A stretch of 64,000 nucleotides of DNA from Thomasclavelia spiroformis DSM 1552. Lineage in GTDB: Bacteria > Bacillota_I > Bacilli_A > Erysipelotrichales > Coprobacillaceae. Shown piece by piece: positions 59,751 to 64,000 of this stretch. Position numbers and translations under genes: made by a program. The DNA lies in assembly GCF_025149465.1 (NCBI RefSeq), contig NZ_CP102275.1:62001-126000 (forward strand). Reading direction: 5' to 3'. Each line of letters opens with the position of its first letter. Position 1 is the stretch's first letter. The notes under the pieces are model-generated. The model was not told where the DNA came from. It made no database searches and worked only from the letters and a program-made list of their open reading frames with translations.

Positions 59751-59990
59751 ATGAAAAAGAAATCAGCGATATTATTTTATGTATTATCTGTTTTATTTTT
59801 AATCATAACTATATTTGTAACTGCATATGGTTGGATAAACTTAGCTAGTTCAGCACAACAAGCTGGAGTATCATTACTAGAACAATGGGTAGTGGTTGCT
59901 CAAACATTGTTAGCTACTTCTGGTGGTTTCCTTGCTTTTACATTTATCTTTTTAGGAATTGGTTTAATTTTAAATAAATTAGATAAATAG
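59751..59990 (+). CDS. Small two-helix membrane protein of unknown function
   Basis: 79 residues from the ATG at 59751, which has TGGAG about 9 bases upstream; the in-frame ATG at 59742 is too close to that site. Two hydrophobic helices (about residues 6-26 and 47-73) flank an Ala/Gln/Gly-rich outer loop. No family recognised. It is a single gene between two terminators. Confidence 0.7.
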   Translation: MKKKSAILFYVLSVLFLIITIFVTAYGWINLASSAQQAGVSLLEQWVVVAQTLLATSGGFLAFTFIFLGIGLILNKLDK

Positions 59991-59999
59991 ATAGAATTT

Positions 60000-60029
60000 G
60001 ATGATTTATTAAGTAAATCATCTTTTTTT
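60000..60029 (+). terminator. Terminator after the small membrane protein gene
   Basis: GATGATTTA / TAAATCATC stem, 5-nt loop, followed by a run of seven Ts. Confidence 0.88.
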
Positions 60030-60114
60030 ATTGTTTTGATATAAAAGTATAATAATTGCAAATATTTAATATTATGATATTATATGATTTAATTTATAGA
60101 ATTGGGGTGCAGAA

Positions 60115-60936
60115 ATGGAAATATTAATTGAACCGATTGAAGAATCATTAGTAACATTACCAATATTATTTATTGCCTGTTTGTTAGTTGAGTATCTATC
60201 AAATAAAGATATAACTAATAAAATCTTAAAATATGATAAAATAGGCCCATTTATTGGATCGATTGTAGGTTGTATTCCACAATGTGGTTTTTCTGTTGTT
60301 GCAGCAAAATTATATTCAATGAAATATCTTACAACTGGAACTTTACTGGCTATATTCATTGCTACAAGTGATGAGGCTTTAGCAATTTTAGCAATTCATC
60401 TTAATTTATGGAAAGTGCTAGTAATATTAATTATTGGTAAAATAGTATTAGGAACATTAGTAGGATTAATAGTTGATTATTTTGAACATAGAAATAGAGA
60501 TGATTATGAATATTTGCAAATTGCGCCATGTGACTGTGGTTGTAAAGATGGAATAGTTGTACCAGCTTTAAAACATACATTTAATATTTTTGTCTTTATT
60601 TTATTAACAAATATAGTTTTTACTGTCCTAATTACATATATAGGTGAGGAAAATTTAAGTACGTTGTTGAAAACAAATATGCAATTTCAGCCTATTATTG
60701 CTGGATTAATAGGTTTTATTCCTAATTGTGCAGGTTCGGTAGTCTTAACGCAATTATATGTAAGTGGTGGTTTAAGTTTTGGAGCATTATTTACAGGTTT
60801 AACTACAAGTGCTGGGGTAGGAACATTAGCATTATTAAAATATAGTGATAATAAAAAAATTTCCTTTAAAATATTAATTATTTCATATTTAGTTGCTTTA
60901 GCAGCTGGTTATATAATTTCAATTTTAGGATTTTAG
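60115..60936 (+). CDS. ArsP_2-type permease (putative manganese or heavy-metal exporter)
   Basis: The 273-residue membrane protein has about eight hydrophobic segments in two similar halves. Each half carries a cysteine-containing turn: GCIPQCGFSVVA (about residues 53-64) and GFIPNCAGSVVL (about 200-211). A loop with CDCGCKDG (about 140-147) could bind metal. This pattern is the PF11449 family, usually annotated as putative manganese transporter. Substrate and direction are not proven here. GGGGTGC precedes the ATG. Confidence 0.78.
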   Translation: MEILIEPIEESLVTLPILFIACLLVEYLSNKDITNKILKYDKIGPFIGSIVGCIPQCGFSVVAAKLYSMKYLTTGTLLAIFIATSDEALAILAIHLNLWKVLVILIIGKIVLGTLVGLIVDYFEHRNRDDYEYLQIAPCDCGCKDGIVVPALKHTFNIFVFILLTNIVFTVLITYIGEENLSTLLKTNMQFQPIIAGLIGFIPNCAGSVVLTQLYVSGGLSFGALFTGLTTSAGVGTLALLKYSDNKKISFKILIISYLVALAAGYIISILGF

Positions 60937-61035
60937 TAGTATGTTTATTTTTATTTTGGTGATAATAAATTATAGAGCATATTAGATGACAAAAACAATA
61001 ATAATTATTATTATTTAAATATAGGAGGGAATCAC

Positions 61036-62001
61036 ATGGAAAGAAATGATGATTTAAAGAAAGTTGTATTAGTTGGAACAGGCTTGGTGGGGATGTCAAT
61101 GGCTTATTCTGTATTAAATACAGGAGGAATAGATGAGTTAGTATTGATTGATATCGATCAAGAAAAAGCAGTTGGAGAAGCAATGGATATTAGCCATGGG
61201 CTTCCATATAGTAAAAGTAGTTTAAAAGTAAAAGCTGGTGATTATAGTGATTGTAAAGATGCTGATATAGTAGTAATTACTGCCGGTGCAGCTCAAAAAC
61301 CAGGTCAAACAAGATTAGAGTTAGCAAGCATCAATGCTAAAATTATGAAATCTATTACACGATCAATTATGGATACTGGTTTTGATGGAATTATTATTGT
61401 TGCAAGTAACCCAGTTGATCTAATGAGTTATGTAGTGCAAAAAGTATCAGGTTTACCTACTAATAGGGTAATTGGAAGTGGTACTATTTTAGATACAGCA
61501 AGATTAAGATATTTATTGAGTGAACATTTAAATATTGCTTCAACAAATATTCATGCTTATATTTTAGGTGAGCATGGTGATTCTTCATTCGTTCCATGGA
61601 TGAACACTTATATTGGTTGCAAGAGTATGATGGAATATGTTGTTGAAATGGGTATTGATATGAATGAAATGCATAATATATATAAGGAAGTACAACAAGC
61701 AGCATATGAAATTATTAAAAGAAAAAATGCTACTTATTATGGAATTGGATTATCTTTAAATCGTTTAATTACAGCTATTTTAAGTAATGAAAATGCGGTT
61801 TTGACTGTTTCTGCTTATCAACAAGGAGAGTATAAGCAAGAAGGCTTATATATTGGAGTACCTGCAATAATTAATCGAAATGGTGTTTCTAAAATCATGA
61901 CATTACATTTAAATGATGTTGATCAAAGTAAATTTGATAAGAGTTGTGAAACATTAAGAGAAATGATTGATAATGAATTAAATGCAATTATTAATAGTTA
62001 A
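61036..62001 (+). CDS. ldh: L-lactate dehydrogenase
   Basis: Reduces pyruvate to L-lactate with NADH, regenerating NAD in fermentation. The 321-residue protein has the NAD motif VGTGLVGMS (about 12-20), ITAGAAQKPGQTR (active-site loop with the substrate-binding Arg), NPVDLMSY and GEHGDSS with the catalytic H180. The sequence pattern fits LDH and not malate dehydrogenase (AAQKPGQTR). TAGGAGGG precedes the ATG; a terminator follows. Confidence 0.93.
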   Translation: MERNDDLKKVVLVGTGLVGMSMAYSVLNTGGIDELVLIDIDQEKAVGEAMDISHGLPYSKSSLKVKAGDYSDCKDADIVVITAGAAQKPGQTRLELASINAKIMKSITRSIMDTGFDGIIIVASNPVDLMSYVVQKVSGLPTNRVIGSGTILDTARLRYLLSEHLNIASTNIHAYILGEHGDSSFVPWMNTYIGCKSMMEYVVEMGIDMNEMHNIYKEVQQAAYEIIKRKNATYYGIGLSLNRLITAILSNENAVLTVSAYQQGEYKQEGLYIGVPAIINRNGVSKIMTLHLNDVDQSKFDKSCETLREMIDNELNAIINS

Positions 62002-62017
62002 TAATTTTACAAAAATT

Positions 62018-62049
62018 ATGTCTAGATAATTTATCTAGACATTTTTTTA
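62018..62049 (+). terminator. Terminator after ldh
   Basis: ATGTCTAGATAA / TTATCTAGACAT with a minimal loop and a run of seven Ts. Confidence 0.9.
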
Positions 62050-62110
62050 TAGTCTTTAAAAACTAATAAAATCGTGTTAAATTATATGTAATAGTTAAAA
62101 GGGGAAGAGT

Positions 62111-62944
62111 ATGAAAAATATAATAAAATTATTATTTATAAGTCTATTAGTTACAGGTTGTGTCAATCAAGAGCAACAAAAAGATATAATTAAAACAAAT
62201 ATTTTAAAGCAACAAGAAATATCATATATAACTAATCAAAGAGAGATAAAGTTACCTGAAACAATCAAAGAACCACAAGAACCAATTAATCAAGAACAGG
62301 ATTTATCTGTAATTAAAAATAATCATTTAATTGTAATTGATGCGGGACATCAGGCTCATGGAAATAGTGAACAAGAACCAATTGGACCTGGAGCTAGCGA
62401 AACAAAAGCAAAAGTAACTACAGGTGCAACAGGGGTTGGTACTGGTAAGTTAGAATCTGTGATTAATTTAGAAGTTGCAATAAAATTACAACAAAAATTA
62501 GAAACATCAGGATATCAGGTAAAAATGATTCGAACTAATCAAGATGTTAATATTTCTAATCGTGAAAGAGCGATGATTGCTAACGATAGTAATTGCACCG
62601 CTTTTATTAGATTACATTGTAATAGTGCTGATTCTAGTAGTGTTAGTGGAACATTAACAATGGCACCATCCTTAAATAATCCTTATTGTAGTCAAATTGC
62701 TAAGGCATCTTATAATTTATCGAAATGTATTGTGGATAATATTTGTAGCCAAACAGGGAGTAGAAATCGTGGCGTGATGATTAGTGATACAATGAGTGGA
62801 ATTAATTGGTGCACAGTACCAGTAACAATTGTAGAAATGGGTTTTTTATCTAATTATGAAGAAGATAAATTATTAGGTGAGAGTAGTTATCAAGATAAAA
62901 TTGTTGATGGAATAGTAAAAGGAATTAATGCTTATATGGAATGA
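62111..62944 (+). CDS. N-acetylmuramoyl-L-alanine amidase (Amidase_3), lipoprotein
   Basis: Cleaves the bond between MurNAc and L-Ala in peptidoglycan. 277 residues; the signal peptide ends in the lipobox LVTGC, so the enzyme is membrane-tethered. After a 55-residue linker the Amidase_3 domain (about 75-277) has the Zn-binding VIDAGHQ, the Glu of SVINLEVAIKL, RLHCNSADSS and the catalytic Glu in VEMGFLSN. AGGGGAAG precedes the ATG. Confidence 0.92.
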   Translation: MKNIIKLLFISLLVTGCVNQEQQKDIIKTNILKQQEISYITNQREIKLPETIKEPQEPINQEQDLSVIKNNHLIVIDAGHQAHGNSEQEPIGPGASETKAKVTTGATGVGTGKLESVINLEVAIKLQQKLETSGYQVKMIRTNQDVNISNRERAMIANDSNCTAFIRLHCNSADSSSVSGTLTMAPSLNNPYCSQIAKASYNLSKCIVDNICSQTGSRNRGVMISDTMSGINWCTVPVTIVEMGFLSNYEEDKLLGESSYQDKIVDGIVKGINAYME

Positions 62945-63003
62945 TAAATTTTTCTATGTAATCTTAAAATTATATGCTAGAATATATAAAGTGGGGTGAA
63001 AGC

Positions 63004-64000
63004 ATGGAAAAAAATATAGAATCAAGGCCACAACCAAAAAAGGTAATAAAAAAAAGACGAATAAAAGAAATTCTTTTCATCGTTTCAATGATTATTTGTT
63101 TAGGAATTGGCTTTATCTTTGGTTATATAATCAATAATCAAAATAATAATATAATAAAAAGTAGTGGTGATACTACTATTTTAGATGAAGCATATCATAT
63201 CTTAAAAAATGACTGGTATAATCCAAATGATACAAAAGTTAATATTGAAGGTAACTCAATTGCTGCTTTAGTAAGTTCCTTAGAGGATATTCATTCATCA
63301 TACTTTACCTTTGAGGAATCATTAGCATTTAATCAAAGTGTAGATGGTAATTTTGATGGTATAGGGATTGGGTTTATAAGTTTAAATAGTGGGATTCTTG
63401 TTACTGAAGTTTATCCAAATAGTCCGGCTAGTGCCAGCAATATTAAAGTAGGTGACATTATTAATAAAGTTGATAATACTGATATTATAGGTAAAGATAG
63501 CGAAGAAGTAAAAAAACTAGTTCGTGGTGAAGCAGGAACAATAGTTAAATTATCTGGATATCGAAATAATGAAAATTTTGTTGCTGATGTAAAAAGAGGT
63601 AATGTAGAAACGGCAGTAAATGGTGAAATAAGAGAAGAAAATGGAAAAAAATTTGGTTATATTGAAATTACGACATTCGGGTCATCAACCGGTGAAGAAG
63701 TAGAAAATTATTTGGAACAGTTTGTTGATGCAAAAATTAATAATATTGTTTTTGATTTACGAGGTAATGGTGGGGGCTATTTAGTAGCTGCTAATGATGT
63801 GTTAAATTTGTTTGTTGATAAAGGTCAAACAATGTATCAAATGAAAGAAAAAAAAGGTGCTGCTCAAAAAGCTAAGGCATCTGATGGACCAAAATATAAT
63901 TTTCCTAATAGTTATATTTTAGTTGATGGACAGACTGCTTCTGCTTCAGAAGTTGTTGCTGGGGCACTACAGGAACTATGTAATTTTAAATTAGTAGGAA
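63004..64000 (+). CDS. S41 family C-terminal processing peptidase, truncated by window end
   Basis: The frame opens at ATG 63004 behind GGGGTGAAAGC and runs to the end of the window (332 codons). A basic N terminus precedes one membrane helix (about residues 22-42). A PDZ domain (about 112-190) includes FDGIGIGF and GDIINKVD, and the S41 protease core has FDLRGNGGGYL and the catalytic-Ser segment GQTASASEVVAGAL (about 310-323). CtpA-type enzymes trim extracytoplasmic proteins. The catalytic Lys region is visible only in part. Confidence 0.92.
   Translation, partial: MEKNIESRPQPKKVIKKRRIKEILFIVSMIICLGIGFIFGYIINNQNNNIIKSSGDTTILDEAYHILKNDWYNPNDTKVNIEGNSIAALVSSLEDIHSSYFTFEESLAFNQSVDGNFDGIGIGFISLNSGILVTEVYPNSPASASNIKVGDIINKVDNTDIIGKDSEEVKKLVRGEAGTIVKLSGYRNNENFVADVKRGNVETAVNGEIREENGKKFGYIEITTFGSSTGEEVENYLEQFVDAKINNIVFDLRGNGGGYLVAANDVLNLFVDKGQTMYQMKEKKGAAQKAKASDGPKYNFPNSYILVDGQTASASEVVAGALQELCNFKLVG

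Overview
The window is AT-rich DNA (my impression is about 30% GC) with strong AGGAGG-type ribosome binding sites, Gram-positive lipoproteins, FIVAR-bearing surface proteins and a Firmicutes-type tsaC-rpiB-glyA-upp-atp gene order. This fits a gut-associated low-GC Firmicute. I would guess Erysipelotrichia/Coprobacillaceae (the Clostridium ramosum neighbourhood), but that is inference from gene style; there is no rRNA here. No tRNA, rRNA or CRISPR array was seen.

Region 1 (1-15635) is a surface-polysaccharide locus. It holds the end of a membrane protein, a Wzt/Wzm-type ABC exporter with an extended ATPase, a two-domain glycosyltransferase, RmlD (dTDP-rhamnose), a LicD-family protein, three more GT2 glycosyltransferases, a lipoprotein, a DUF1972/RgpA-like rhamnosyltransferase and an LtaS/GacH-like phosphoglycerol transferase. 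Together they suggest a rhamnose-containing, probably glycerol-phosphate-decorated wall polysaccharide. An intact group IIC intron sits directly behind the terminator of the rhamnosyltransferase gene.

Region 2 (15636-17810) holds an aldo/keto reductase broken by one in-frame TGA, an IS200-type element and a small lipoprotein. Region 3 (18050-27866) is a housekeeping operon: tsaC, rpiB, glyA, upp, then a complete F-type ATP synthase. Its c subunit carries the two-carboxylate signature known from Na+-coupled rotors.

Region 4 (27959-36193) holds two large secreted glycan-related proteins. One is a GH105 enzyme behind a perfect cre box; its frame is cut by TAA in two of three near-identical 504-bp tandem repeats. 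The other is a LamG-metallophosphoesterase-FIVAR surface protein. Region 5 (36194-42917) is a polyamine operon, speD-speA-speE-speB-CASDH-nspC. It encodes two separate spermidine routes and is preceded by a structured leader ending in a terminator, a likely attenuator or riboswitch.

Region 6 (42918-49165) holds lipoproteins, a BspA-like LRR/BIG2/FIVAR protein and a small secreted protein. Region 7 (49170-52550) is a second group IIC intron, also placed behind a terminator-like hairpin; its middle is replaced by two divergent IS3-family transposase modules inside one pair of perfect 16-bp terminal inverted repeats. Region 8 (52551-64000) holds a 2160-residue GH31 surface enzyme with both dockerin-like and cohesin-like parts, a small membrane protein, an ArsP_2-type permease, L-lactate dehydrogenase, a lipoprotein amidase and the start of an S41 peptidase.

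The points most worth follow-up are the stop-bearing tandem repeats, the polyamine leader RNA with its dual-route operon, the nested intron/IS structure, and the two-carboxylate c subunit. Three surface proteins also share a non-LPxTG (x-TGD) C-terminal anchor-like signal.
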